In this document: positions 45,984 through 54,662 of the stretch, piece after piece | Layout: each line of letters begins with the position of its first letter | Numbering within the stretch: the stretch's first letter is position 1 | Assembly: GCF_017347585.1 (NCBI RefSeq) | Contig: NZ_AP024480.1 | Location: 1,014,001-1,078,000, forward strand | Direction of reading: 5' to 3' | DNA from: Caldicellulosiruptor diazotrophicus | GTDB taxonomy: Bacteria > Bacillota > Thermoanaerobacteria > Caldicellulosiruptorales > Caldicellulosiruptoraceae | Length of the DNA: 64,000 nucleotides | Notes under the pieces: generated by a model | What the model saw: the letters and a program-made list of their open reading frames with translations, nothing else | Database searches by the model: none | Told to the model about the DNA's origin: nothing | Translations under genes and position numbers: made by a program

Positions 45984-46162
45984 TTTAAAATACAGCCATG
46001 CAGAGAAGCAAAAATCTAAATGGTGGTATAAAGATATTACCCAGCTATTTTTTGTAGCTTATAAAGGCTTTATACACAAATCTTGCTATGAAAATAGCTT
46101 TCGTTGTAGATGTATCAAGGCTTTACTGTCAATCATTCTAAGCCAAGCAGTATCAAGACTTT
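45984..46162 (+). repeat. ~245-bp repeat, unit 2
   Basis: Same block order as unit 1. It begins TTTAAAATACAGCC, contains GTATAAAGATATTACCC and GCTTATAAAGGCTT, and ends with TATCAAGGCTTT and TATCAAGACTTT 38 bp apart. Confidence 0.75.
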
Positions 46163-46226
46163 GCAGTATTTTTGTTTTGTCTACCCTAAAAGGTTATCCC
46201 AAAGTTATTTAGTTCTTTGCTGGAGA

Positions 46227-46416
46227 TTTAAAATTTCAAAAACCATAGCGAACATATAGCGAACAAAGTTAAGGGTAGTATAAAAATATTACCCGTTGAA
46301 TTTTGAATCAAAAGAAACCGATTTCAAAGGATTTTGTTTGGAAAAATTGCCTTTGATATTAGAAGTATCAAGTAATAGAAGGCAATTTAATTCTAAACAA
46401 GCAATATCAAGACTTT
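46227..46416 (+). repeat. ~245-bp repeat, unit 3 (most diverged)
   Basis: Begins TTTAAAATTTC, has GTATAAAAATATTACCC, lacks a clear GCTTATAAAGGCTT block and ends with TATCAAGTAATA and TATCAAGACTTT 39 bp apart. Confidence 0.65.
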
Positions 46417-47353
46417 TCAGGTTTTGTTGTAAAATGGTATTTGCAATATAGAGACTGAATTGTTTATGTTAAAGTGTGAAGGTTATAAAAAACTGGTGAA
46501 TTTAAAAGCAGGTTACCTTAATTGGTTGTTTGGATGTTGATTTGAGATAGAGAGAGACAGGATTAAATTTGGATGGTATAATGCGACATTTTTGCACAAA
46601 ATGAGTAAACCTTGGTGGGGTATTAAGTTTACACATCCAAACCTTGAGAGATGGCTAATTGAGAATGATTTTCAATTAGGAAAATAGGGTCAAACTGTGC
46701 TATTTTGTAACTGGTAATGAAGGAGATAGGGCAGTTTACAGAACAGAAAATAAATTACAACAAAGATGATTATTAGCATTTGGAAAACCAAAACCATGGC
46801 ATAGTAAGACAAATAAGGTGGCATTGTAAATTTATGTTTGCACAAAATAGCAATTTTGTGCAATGTTAAAATGTGGCAATTATTTAAAGTCAAAAGCTTT
46901 TGGTTTTAGGAAAGTTTATTCAATGGTTGTGTTATAGGTTCGCAAGTTGCGAGGTCGTCAATAGTGTTTGGATATGTCAAACTACCTTTTCTTTGACCTT
47001 TGTTTGCAAAATAGAATTGATTTCTGGCAGCAATTAAAAGGAAAGTAAAGCCATGAAGCAGCCAAAAGCAAGGTGTAGGGGGCAAGAATTTGAAGAAGGT
47101 TCATTGTTGCGTGCTGCCTTTAGCCGATATTTTGAAGCATAAAATTGGATGTTATGATATGCTGTTATGGCAACAGATAGCAATTAAACTCAAACAAATT
47201 TTCTCTATTGAGAATTCTTTACTTTGGGGTTAAACTGATAACGAACAAACCATACAGGATTTTTGAATGTTTTAATTTGAGAACACTTAAAAGTCCTGTT
47301 CGGTAAATGAGTTTTTTAAAGGTGTTTGGTGGTTTTTGCGAGTAAAAAGACTC

Positions 47354-47382
47354 TTGACAATGCTTGAAAACCCTATTAAAAT
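47354..47382 (+). promoter_or_regulatory. Element-supplied promoter of tRNA-Leu(UAA) and the downstream tRNA cluster
   Basis: TTGACA (47354-47359), 17 bp, TAAAAT (47377-47382). The -35 is in element-specific sequence and the -10 in the att repeat. It replaces the host promoter left at 39493. Confidence 0.75.
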
Positions 47383-47434
47383 ATATAATTGCGATGCCGG
47401 AGTGGCGGAACTGGCAGACGCACAGGACTTAAAA
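47375..47434 (+). repeat. Right attachment-site repeat (60 bp)
   Basis: Identical to 39514-39573. Beyond it the sequence continues into the genuine 3' half of tRNA-Leu(UAA), so this is the element-host junction. Confidence 0.9.
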
Positions 47435-47485
47435 TCCTGGGACCTGAATAAGGTCGTACCGGTTCAAGTCCGGTTTCCGGCACCA
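47396..47485 (+). tRNA. tRNA-Leu (anticodon UAA), rebuilt by the integrated element
   Basis: A class II tRNA with acceptor GCCGGAG/TTCCGGC (one GU), anticodon arm CAGGA-CTTAAAA-TCCTG (TAA at 47430-47432), a long variable arm, T-arm GGTTCAAGTCC and CCA at 47483-47485. The 5' 39 bases are element-derived or shared; the 3' half is host. Confidence 0.97.
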
Positions 47486-47490
47486 GATAT

Positions 47491-47566
<76 letters not shown>

Positions 47567-47586
47567 AAATTTAAAATATTAAAAAT

Positions 47587-47663
47587 GGCGGCGTAGCTCA
47601 GTTGGCTAGAGCATGCGGTTCATACCCGCAGTGTCAGCGGTTCGAATCCGTTCGCCGCCACCA
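47587..47663 (+). tRNA. tRNA-Met (elongator, CAU)
   Basis: Acceptor GGCGGCG/CGCCGCC, anticodon arm TGCGG-TTCATAC-CCGCA (CAT at 47621-47623), T-arm GGTTCGAATCC, CCA encoded. A tRNA-Ile(CAU) is less likely from the overall sequence. Confidence 0.9.
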
Positions 47664-47680
47664 TTTTATGTAAAGGTTAT

Positions 47681-47755
47681 GGCCCCGTGGTCAAGTGGTT
47701 AAGACACAGGCCTTTCACGCCTGTAACAGGGGTTCGAATCCCCTCGGGGTCACCA
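47681..47755 (+). tRNA. tRNA-Glu (anticodon UUC)
   Basis: Acceptor GGCCCCG/CGGGGTC, anticodon arm CAGGC-CTTTCAC-GCCTG (TTC at 47714-47716), T-arm GGTTCGAATCC, CCA at 47753-47755. Last tRNA of the Leu-fMet-Met-Glu cluster. Confidence 0.97.
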
Positions 47756-47768
47756 AATAAAAAAGGAA

Positions 47769-47802
47769 AAAAGGGCTTTTAAAAAGGCCCTTTTATTTAT
47801 TT
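47769..47802 (+). terminator. Terminator of the tRNA cluster
   Basis: AAAAGGGC / GCCCTTTT with an AT-rich loop, then ATTTATTTT. There is no terminator between the four tRNAs, so they are one transcription unit. Confidence 0.75.
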
Positions 47803-47875
47803 TATACAATCTTTTCAATATATTTCTTCTCCCTTTTCACTACAGTTTCGAGTGTGATGTTTTGTTTTTTCGGAA

Positions 47876-47905
47876 TTGACATTCATAACCTAATTAATTT
47901 ATAAT
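47876..47905 (+). promoter_or_regulatory. Promoter of the TetR-efflux operon
   Basis: TTGACA (47876-47881), 18 bp, TATAAT (47900-47905), 45 bp before the TetR GTG. Confidence 0.8.
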
Positions 47906-47913
47906 AGAAGGTG

Positions 47914-47927
47914 AGTAAGTACTTACT
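47914..47927. promoter_or_regulatory. Palindromic operator, probably for the adjacent TetR protein
   Basis: AGTAAGTACTTACT, a perfect 14-bp palindrome 8 bp after the -10, at the expected transcription start. It suggests autorepression of the operon. Confidence 0.7.
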
Positions 47928-47950
47928 TAGTAAAAGGTGGTGAGAAATTA

Positions 47951-48562
47951 GTGAAAAAGAGTGAAGTAACAAAAAACAAAATAATCCAAACAGCTATAAA
48001 GCTTATTTCTCAAAATGGTTATGCTGCTACAACTACAGCTCAAATAGCGAAGGAAGCAGGAGTTTCTGAGGCCACACTTTTTAAGTATTTCAAAGACAAA
48101 GAAACCCTTCTCAAAGAGGTTATCAAGGCAGGAGTGACACAGATTCTTAGCCAGGTTGCTCTTTTACCATTAAAAGAAAATATTGAAAAGAGTATGGCTT
48201 TAAAAACTCCAGATTTTATAAAGTCATTAATATATGAAAGACTTGAGATGGTAGAAAAAAATATTGATATTTTCAAACTTGTGTTGATTGAAATACAATA
48301 CAATGACCTTTTAAAAAAAGAGGTAAGTGAAAAAATGGTACCCAAAACCTGTCAAGCAAAGCAGCTTATTGAAAGAATACTTATGCAAAAAGCTGATATC
48401 AGTTCTGATATGGCAAAGGGTCTTTCAAGGGTAATGATAGGGACGGTATTGACTTTTTTTATTCAGAAATACATTTTAGGGATTGAGACTTCTGAAGATG
48501 AACTGGATAAAGAGATTAACAATGTACTTTTGGTATTCAAAAAAGCAATTGGGGAGGAGTAA
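47951..48562 (+). CDS. TetR/AcrR family transcriptional regulator
   Basis: The 203-residue regulator has an N-terminal HTH (about 8-55): KNKIIQTAIKLISQNGYAAT, then TAQIAKEAGVSEATLFKYFKDKETLL. The helical ligand domain follows. GTG start at 47951 behind AAAGGTGGTG. It is the first gene of an operon with a membrane-fusion lipoprotein, an ABC ATPase and an ABC-2 permease, and a palindrome lies at its own promoter. It probably represses the efflux genes until an unknown ligand binds. Confidence 0.93.
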   Translation: MKKSEVTKNKIIQTAIKLISQNGYAATTTAQIAKEAGVSEATLFKYFKDKETLLKEVIKAGVTQILSQVALLPLKENIEKSMALKTPDFIKSLIYERLEMVEKNIDIFKLVLIEIQYNDLLKKEVSEKMVPKTCQAKQLIERILMQKADISSDMAKGLSRVMIGTVLTFFIQKYILGIETSEDELDKEINNVLLVFKKAIGEE

Positions 48563-48565
48563 AAA

Positions 48566-49663
48566 ATGGCAAGTATAAAAATCAAAACAAAATTGGTTTT
48601 GTTCTCATCTTTTTGTATAATTTTTTTGTTTTTCTTGACAGGATGTAAAGCAAAAAGTGGTGAAGATATTTATTCGTCAACAGTTGAGGTAAAAAGCTTA
48701 GATATAAATAGTGAAATTGCCGGCAGGGTAGAAAAGGTGTATGTTGAGGAAGGTTCTAAAGTAGAAAAAGGAGATGTAATAGCCAAACTAGATAGTAGTG
48801 TTTTGGAAATTCAAAAAAACTTATCTTTGTACAATCTTAAAATTGCAAAGATTTCTTCTGAAATTTCAAAAGAAAATCTTGAAATTGCAAAGCTTAAATA
48901 TTCTCTTGTAAACGAAAAGCCATCTAAATATCAGTTAGATCAGTTGAAAGAGAATATTTTCCAACTTGAAGCGCTTAAGGAAGGAAATGCAAAGAACATT
49001 TCTCTGCTTCGCAAAGCTATTGAAGATTTAAAAACCATCAGGGTTTCAGACACTGAAATACTTAAAACTTTGACTGAACTGAAAATTCAGCTGAATTCCT
49101 TGGAGGCGCAAAATGAAAGTGTGGCACATCAAATTAAATCTCTTGAAGCTCAGTTTCAAATGGTAAAAAACGAGAATGTAATGCCTGAAGACAAGTCAAT
49201 ATATGCGATATTAGTCGAAATCGCTCAAAAGAATTATTCACAAGCCTTGGAATATGTAAAAATAGCAGAAGGGAACTTGAAACTTTGTGAGGAAAATCTA
49301 AAAAAAGCCTCCATCATTTCACCAGCAAATGGTATTATTTCGATAAAGGGCGTTGAAGAAGGTCAATTTGTTGGACCTGGCAGTTTTGTAGCTCAAATTT
49401 CTCTTGACCACTACTACCTTAAAATTTATGTACCCTCGACTAAGCTTGGAAAAGTAAAGATAGGGAAAGAGGTAAGTATTGTCTCTGAAGATGGGCAGAA
49501 AGCATATGGAGAGATTGTATATATTTCCGATAAAGCTGAATTTACTCCGCGAAATGTAGAAACAAAAGAAGAAAAACAAAAAATGGTTTTTATGGTAAAG
49601 ATAGATGTTACAAAGAATAAAGAGATACTCAAGCCTGGGATGATTGTAGATATAATCTTGTAA
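48566..49663 (+). CDS. HlyD-type periplasmic-adaptor lipoprotein of an ABC efflux system
   Basis: A 365-residue protein with a lipoprotein signal peptide ending in FLTGC (Cys27). The biotinyl-lipoyl half-motif SLDINSEIAGRVEKVYVEEG precedes a long coiled coil (about 85-225). The second lipoyl half (ASIISPANGIISIKGVEEGQFV) and a beta-barrel domain follow. GGGGAGGAG precedes the ATG, 3 bp after tetR. It links the ABC exporter to the cell exterior. The order TetR-HlyD-ATPase-permease resembles YbhGFSR-like exporters. Confidence 0.9.
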   Translation: MASIKIKTKLVLFSSFCIIFLFFLTGCKAKSGEDIYSSTVEVKSLDINSEIAGRVEKVYVEEGSKVEKGDVIAKLDSSVLEIQKNLSLYNLKIAKISSEISKENLEIAKLKYSLVNEKPSKYQLDQLKENIFQLEALKEGNAKNISLLRKAIEDLKTIRVSDTEILKTLTELKIQLNSLEAQNESVAHQIKSLEAQFQMVKNENVMPEDKSIYAILVEIAQKNYSQALEYVKIAEGNLKLCEENLKKASIISPANGIISIKGVEEGQFVGPGSFVAQISLDHYYLKIYVPSTKLGKVKIGKEVSIVSEDGQKAYGEIVYISDKAEFTPRNVETKEEKQKMVFMVKIDVTKNKEILKPGMIVDIIL

Positions 49664-49694
49664 ATCATTTTTAGAAAGGCAGGTGAAGGTTGAT

Positions 49695-50417
49695 TTGGAC
49701 AAAGCTATAAAAATTGAAAAACTTACAAAGAAATTCAGTAGATTTGTTGCGGTGAATAATATTTCATTTGAGGTTCAAAAGGGCTGCATTTTTGGACTGC
49801 TTGGCCCTAATGGCTCTGGGAAAACCACGACTATAAAAATAATCTGCGGAGTATTAAGAGCTACAGAGGGTTATGTTGAAGTTCTTGGAAAGGATGTTTC
49901 TAAATACCCTGAAGAAGTAAGACAAAATATTGGGTATGTTTCTCAAAAATTTAGTTTGTATGAGGATTTGACAATTGAAGAGAACATCAATTTTTATGGA
50001 GCTGTATATGGTCTTTCAAAAAACGAAATTGAGAGAAAAAAGAAACAACTTATAAATCTTTTCAAATTTGAAGGCAGGGAAAAGTCACAAGTCGGTACCT
50101 TATCCGGCGGAATGAAACAAAAACTTGCTTTTGCATGTGCCACACTGCATAATCCGCAAATCCTGATTTTGGATGAGCCCACAGCAGGAGTTGACCCCAT
50201 TTCAAGAAAGGAATATTGGGAAATGATAAAATTTTTTTCAAACAGCGGTGTGACAGTGCTTGTAACAACCCATTATATGGACGAGGCAGAAAGATGTGAT
50301 GTTGTTGCATTTATGTTCAATGGAATTTTAAAAGAGATTGACACGCCTTATAATGTAAAGAAAAAGTATATGTCTGACAGCATAGAGGATGTCTTTGTGA
50401 AGGTATTTTCTGAGTAA
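49695..50417 (+). CDS. ABC transporter ATP-binding protein (drug/ABC-2 type)
   Basis: About 240 residues with Walker A LLGPNGSGKTTTIKI, Q-loop VSQKFSLYEDLT, signature LSGGMKQKLAFA and Walker B LILDEPTAGVDP. The TTG at 49695 lies 8 bases after AGGTGAAGG and is preferred over the GTG at 49683, which overlaps that site. It works with the ABC-2 permease at 50447. The substrate is unknown. Confidence 0.93.
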   Translation: MDKAIKIEKLTKKFSRFVAVNNISFEVQKGCIFGLLGPNGSGKTTTIKIICGVLRATEGYVEVLGKDVSKYPEEVRQNIGYVSQKFSLYEDLTIEENINFYGAVYGLSKNEIERKKKQLINLFKFEGREKSQVGTLSGGMKQKLAFACATLHNPQILILDEPTAGVDPISRKEYWEMIKFFSNSGVTVLVTTHYMDEAERCDVVAFMFNGILKEIDTPYNVKKKYMSDSIEDVFVKVFSE

Positions 50418-50446
50418 AAGTGTTCAAAAAGAGGTGTTAGTTTGTT

Positions 50447-51556
50447 ATGAGAGGATTTTCACCAAGAAGGTTCTTTGCTATTGCTAAAAAAGAATTTATT
50501 CAAATAAAAAGAGACAAAGCAAGTTTTGTTTTGGCATTTGTAGCACCGTTTATTATGCTTATGCTCTTTGGATACGCTGTTAAAATGGATATAGAGAATG
50601 TTGTAATCGGCGTACTTGATATGTCAAATACTCTTGAAAGCAGAGAAATTATAAGGAACCTTCAGAATACCAGGTATTTTAAACCAGATTTATTTGCACA
50701 GAATCAGAATGAAATTGATGAGTGGCTTGACAGCGGAAAAATTAAAGCTGCCCTAATTATTCCTTCAGATTTTTCTACAAAACTTAAGCAAAAAAGAAGT
50801 CCACAAATTTTATTCATTGTTGATGGTACAGACCCAACAATAGCCAAGACAGTATTTACAAGTGGTATTTTAACAATACAAAATATGTATACCCATAGTA
50901 TTTTAAATAAACCTTTTATTGATTTGAGAACAAGAGTTAAGTACAACCCTTCAATGAAAAGTGAACTTTTTACAATCCCTGGTCTTATGGGTTTGATAAT
51001 GCAGAACATAACAATAATATTAACTGCTTTTGCTATTGTGAGGGAAAGAGAAAAGGGAACTATTGAACAGCTGATTGTAACACCTATAAAATCAATTGAA
51101 CTGATATTGGGTAAACTTGTACCTTATATATTTCTTGGATTTGGAGATTTTTTGGTGGCGCTATTATTTGGTGTTGCTTGGTTTAAAGTACCAGTGAGAG
51201 GCAGTATACTATTACTTTTGCTCTTTGGATTGGAATTTGTCCTGTGTGCTCTTATGATAGGAATGCTTATCTCTTCTATTTCGAAGACCCAGCTTCAGGC
51301 AATGCAACTTGCACTTTTGTTTTTACTTCCAAGCGTTCTACTTTCAGGTTTTATGTTTCCAAGAGAAGCAATGCCACATGTGATAAGGTTTTTAGGGAAT
51401 TTTGTTCCTCTTTCTTATTTTCTTATAATTTTGCGTGGGATTGTGTTAAAAGGAATAGGAGTTGAACAACTTTGGAAAGAAGTATTGGTATTAGTGTTTC
51501 TTGGAATACTTCTTTTGCTGGTTTCTGTAAAGAAGTTTTCAAAAAAGCTTGATTAA
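50447..51556 (+). CDS. ABC-2 type transporter permease
   Basis: A 369-residue membrane protein. It has an N-terminal amphipathic segment (RRFFAIAKKEFIQIKRDKASF), a first transmembrane helix at about 27-45 and a large extracytoplasmic domain (about 48-185). Five C-terminal helices follow, with the ABC-2 signature around TAFAIVREREKGTIEQLIVTPI. AAGAGGTG precedes the ATG. Last gene of the TetR-HlyD-ABC operon. Confidence 0.93.
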   Translation: MRGFSPRRFFAIAKKEFIQIKRDKASFVLAFVAPFIMLMLFGYAVKMDIENVVIGVLDMSNTLESREIIRNLQNTRYFKPDLFAQNQNEIDEWLDSGKIKAALIIPSDFSTKLKQKRSPQILFIVDGTDPTIAKTVFTSGILTIQNMYTHSILNKPFIDLRTRVKYNPSMKSELFTIPGLMGLIMQNITIILTAFAIVREREKGTIEQLIVTPIKSIELILGKLVPYIFLGFGDFLVALLFGVAWFKVPVRGSILLLLLFGLEFVLCALMIGMLISSISKTQLQAMQLALLFLLPSVLLSGFMFPREAMPHVIRFLGNFVPLSYFLIILRGIVLKGIGVEQLWKEVLVLVFLGILLLLVSVKKFSKKLD

Positions 51557-51572
51557 ATCTAAATTAATAATA

Positions 51573-51602
51573 TTGACAGAACATGTGTTAATAGCTTAAA
51601 AT
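51573..51602 (+). promoter_or_regulatory. Promoter of tRNA-Leu(CAG)
   Basis: TTGACA (51573-51578), 18 bp, TAAAAT (51597-51602), 25 bp before the tRNA. Confidence 0.7.
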
Positions 51603-51626
51603 ATATTAAGGTGAACGTGAATTTTT

Positions 51627-51713
51627 GCGGATGTGGCGGAATTGGCAGACGCGCAAGACTCAGGATCTTGTGGGGCTCTCCCCATGGGGGTTCAAATCCC
51701 CCCATCCGCACCA
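51627..51713 (+). tRNA. tRNA-Leu (anticodon CAG)
   Basis: A class II tRNA with acceptor GCGGATG/CATCCGC, anticodon arm CAAGA-CTCAGGA-TCTTG (CAG at 51661-51663), variable arm GGGGCTCTCCCC, T-arm GGTTCAAATCC, CCA encoded. The gene is intact, and no element is inserted here. Confidence 0.97.
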
Positions 51714-51742
51714 AATAAAAAATCAGTAGTGAATATAGAGAA

Positions 51743-51788
51743 AAGACCTCACCAGATTTGTGCTGTGGTGAGGCTTTTGTTTTTTGGA
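51743..51788 (+). terminator. Terminator after tRNA-Leu(CAG)
   Basis: CCTCACCA / TGGTGAGG (51747-51754 and 51766-51773), followed by CTTTTGTTTTTT. Confidence 0.8.
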
Positions 51789-51882
51789 GTGGTAAAAATG
51801 ATAATGACAAACAAAAGACTCAAATAAATTTAATTTTTAACTAAGTTTATTGTTGTTTTTAAATAATGAAAAATTATTATTT

Positions 51883-52656
51883 TTAGTGATATTTTCTCAA
51901 ACGTATTCTTCTGAAAGCCTTTGTCCCTATCCCCTGTACAATATACTTTTTTGATGTTCTTTTGATACACCTTTTTTTTCTTAAATCATCTTGCTTGTCA
52001 ATCTCAAAGTAATAATTTGTAACGTCATAGTAAACAAGCTCTGTATTGCGGTTATAAAGTTTCTTTATACGTTCATGAATCCAAAGCAAAAGTGCATCAC
52101 AATGTTTATTAAGTAGTGATAAACTTCGATATACATCGTCTAATGAAAAGTCAAAATTTTCAAAGAAAATATCTTTATTTTCAAAAGTTTTCTTTTTAAA
52201 TGCAGGAAAGAGCAAACGAGAATATACCAAAAGTTTTAAAATAGCATTTGCGTCATATTTTTCTTTTGAGTATCGCTGTTTATTTTTTATGAACTTGTCT
52301 ATCTCAAGCTCATAATAAATTTTACTTAAAGCTGCATAGCCAAGGTTTTTTAATGCACAATAATTTAAAGGCATATTTTCGTTAAAAGAAATTTTGAGAT
52401 TGATGGTAGAGTTTTCTTTATTCATTTCTTGGTTCATTTTACGAACTTCTTCGGTGAAAAAAGCGGTGGGATCATCATATTGTTTTAGAAGTTTGTCAAG
52501 ATAGCCTAAGGAGCGGACAGTAGCTGTTCGAGACTGTTTAGTTTCTTAATCATAGTGGCTATTTACAATTGAGAGATAAGTTCTACCGGTTTTACGGTTT
52601 GTACTTTTTTTCAGAAATAATTTAGCTACCTCAGAATTAATAGTATTATGCCACAT
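51883..52656 (-). pseudogene. Decayed IS transposase, IS1634/IS4-like, N-terminal remnant
   Basis: The frame from ATG 52656 encodes MWHNTINSEVAKLFLKK ... RTYLSIVNSHYD, hits an in-frame TAA at 52548-52546, then continues with ETKQSRTATVRSLGYLDKLL and on through an open 184-codon frame (from ATG 52437). The DDE-type motif LVYYDVTNYYFEID is present. After RKKRCIKR the match to the family ends in a short unrelated tail and a stop at 51883, so the catalytic C-terminal half is missing. A nonsense mutation plus a 3' deletion makes it inactive. No clear terminal inverted repeats are visible. Confidence 0.8.
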
Positions 52657-52988
<332 letters not shown>

Positions 52989-54662
52989 GTGAGTGCTGAA
53001 AAAATTGCAATTGAAAGAGAGTACATAAAAATTTCATGGTTTTTAATTTTATCAATTGCAGTGTACTTACTTTTTGATAAGCTATTTTTTTCAACATCAG
53101 TAGAAATTGTTTCTTTTTCACAGTGGCTTGTTCCTCTAATATTTTTATTTATATCTTCAGCTTACAATATATTTAAGAGATGGCTTTTTAATAATGATGA
53201 ACAGATTAATGAAGAAATATTCAGGTATTTAAAATTTTTTGAAGTTATAAATCTTGTGTTCTTTTTCGGATATGAGAGGCTTTTTGATTTAATGTTTGTC
53301 ATATCGCTTGTATTCTTGCTTTATGTTGAAAGAATAAATGTAAAAAACCTGAAGCAGGTAACAATGATACTAATTTTTTCATATATATTTTTTATATTTC
53401 TTGATTTTATTACAAACAATATTAGCAGTGTAGATTTGAGGAACCTATTTTATATTCTTTTCTATATTTTTTGGTTATCATATTCTAGTAAACTTGAGAT
53501 TTATGAAAAAAGCCAGACCAATGAAATTAGTTTAAAACTAAAACAGTATGAAGAAAATTTTAAAAGCCAGCAAAAACTTAGTGAAGCAAAGGATATAAAA
53601 ATAAAAGAATTAGAAAGAGAATTGAGCTATTTAAAGGAAATTAACAAAAGACTTAACATATCTCTTGGCGAATTTTTTAATCTTCAAGAAATTAGTAAAA
53701 TAATAACACAAATACTTGATACAAATGAACTTTTAAAATTTGTTAATGATGTTCTAATTGGAGTCACAGGTGTTGACAAAAGTTCTATACTGTTATTTAA
53801 TAAAGAAAAAACAGAGCTTTACGTTGCATTTTCTAATCTTCCTGAAAAGGAACAAAAAGAAAGTTTTAAACAGGAGAATATAGAATGGCTAAAAAATGTT
53901 GCGTTAAATTGTGAAAATGGTTATAGAAACAAGGTAAGCAGTGAAGATTGTCCTTTTATAAATGGAAGAGCAACAAAGTCGATAATGTATGCTTCGTTGG
54001 CGACAAAAAATGATAAATATGGCATAATACTACTCGAACATATATTTGAGGATGTCTTTACAGAAGACAATCTTAGGTTTTTAACATCAATTGCTGCACA
54101 AGTCTCAATTGCCTTGGAAAACTCAAGTTTGTATCAGCAGATGAGGTCAATGGCTATGGTTGACGGACTAACAGGTGCTTTCAATAGAATCTATCTTTAC
54201 GAAGTATTGGAAAAAGAGATTCAGGCATCTGCAGGAAGATATCCAATTAGCATTGCTCTTTTTGATGTTGACAACTTTAAAAAATTAAATGATACTTATG
54301 GTCATTTATTTGGGGACAAGGTTTTACAAACAATAGTTAGAATAGCAAGAGAAAGGGTACGTAAGGGAGATATTGTTGCACGCTATGGAGGTGAAGAATT
54401 TATAATAGTATTTAATCATCTTGAAAGTAGTGAGGCATATAAGGTGGTTGAAAGAATAAGAAGGGCTATTGAAAATGAAATAATAGAAGATAATTTGATT
54501 CAGACACGGGTTACAGTTAGTTTTGGTATTGCTTCTTATCCTTTACATGCTGAGAATGTGAAGGACTTGATAAAATGTGCAGATGTTGCTATGTATAGGG
54601 CAAAAAGTAGTGGGAAAAATTGCACAGTAGTATATAATCAGGAATTGGAGATGAAAATATGA
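52989..54662 (+). CDS. Membrane-bound diguanylate cyclase (GAF-GGDEF)
   Basis: The ~557-residue protein makes cyclic di-GMP from GTP. Four to five transmembrane segments occupy about residues 14-155. A coiled coil (about 175-225) and a GAF-like sensor (about 235-375) come next. The GGDEF domain (about 385-555) carries the active site [12 protein letters not shown] and substrate/metal residues in [18 protein letters not shown]. No clear RxxD inhibitory site is seen. The GTG at 52989 is behind GGGAGGAAGG; the ATG at 52974 overlaps that site. Its stop overlaps the nrdR start (ATGA). A long A tract upstream may affect expression. Confidence 0.92.
   Translation: MSAEKIAIEREYIKISWFLILSIAVYLLFDKLFFSTSVEIVSFSQWLVPLIFLFISSAYNIFKRWLFNNDEQINEEIFRYLKFFEVINLVFFFGYERLFDLMFVISLVFLLYVERINVKNLKQVTMILIFSYIFFIFLDFITNNISSVDLRNLFYILFYIFWLSYSSKLEIYEKSQTNEISLKLKQYEENFKSQQKLSEAKDIKIKELERELSYLKEINKRLNISLGEFFNLQEISKIITQILDTNELLKFVNDVLIGVTGVDKSSILLFNKEKTELYVAFSNLPEKEQKESFKQENIEWLKNVALNCENGYRNKVSSEDCPFINGRATKSIMYASLATKNDKYGIILLEHIFEDVFTEDNLRFLTSIAAQVSIALENSSLYQQMRSMAMVDGLTGAFNRIYLYEVLEKEIQASAGRYPISIALFDVDNFKKLNDTYGHLFGDKVLQTIVRIARERVRKGDIVARYGGEEFIIVFNHLESSEAYKVVERIRRAIENEIIEDNLIQTRVTVSFGIASYPLHAENVKDLIKCADVAMYRAKSSGKNCTVVYNQELEMKI

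Larger units (their letters stand above)
44829..47374. other. Repeat-rich non-coding right arm of the element (about 2.5 kb)
   Basis: No convincing gene in either strand. It holds an 8-bp inverted repeat CCCTACCA/TGGTAGGG (44854-44896), an 11-bp phased A-tract array (45588-45631), a run of ten G (45775-45784) and three degenerate ~245-bp repeats (45738-46416). The remainder (46417-47374) is AT-rich with short open stretches such as 46541-46687 that lack a start. It ends in the promoter that the element supplies to tRNA-Leu(UAA). Confidence 0.6.
39574..47434 (+). mobile_element. Compact integrative element inserted in the tRNA-Leu(UAA) anticodon loop
   Basis: A 7.86-kb element flanked by 60-bp att repeats, with a tyrosine integrase at the left end. 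It carries a small unknown ORF, an XRE repressor-like gene, an excisionase-like HTH gene, a replication protein with internal iteron-like repeats, two more small proteins and about 2.5 kb of repeat-rich non-coding DNA. It brings its own promoter and tRNA 5' half and so rebuilds the target tRNA. There are no relaxase, T4SS, capsid or terminase genes. An integrative plasmid or phage/ICE satellite is the best description. Boundaries are exact to within the 60-bp repeat. Confidence 0.88.

Noticed and set aside
45738-46416. CRISPR-like or large structured RNA (for example GOLLD or ROOL class)
   Set aside because: The repeats are ~245 bp and degenerate with no spacers, and I cannot recognise the conserved pseudoknots of those RNAs by eye. 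A covariance-model search would be needed; left as an unexplained repeat region.
47587-47663. tRNA-Ile2 (CAU, lysidine-modified)
   Set aside because: The GGCGGCG acceptor and overall sequence fit elongator tRNA-Met; a dedicated classifier would settle it.
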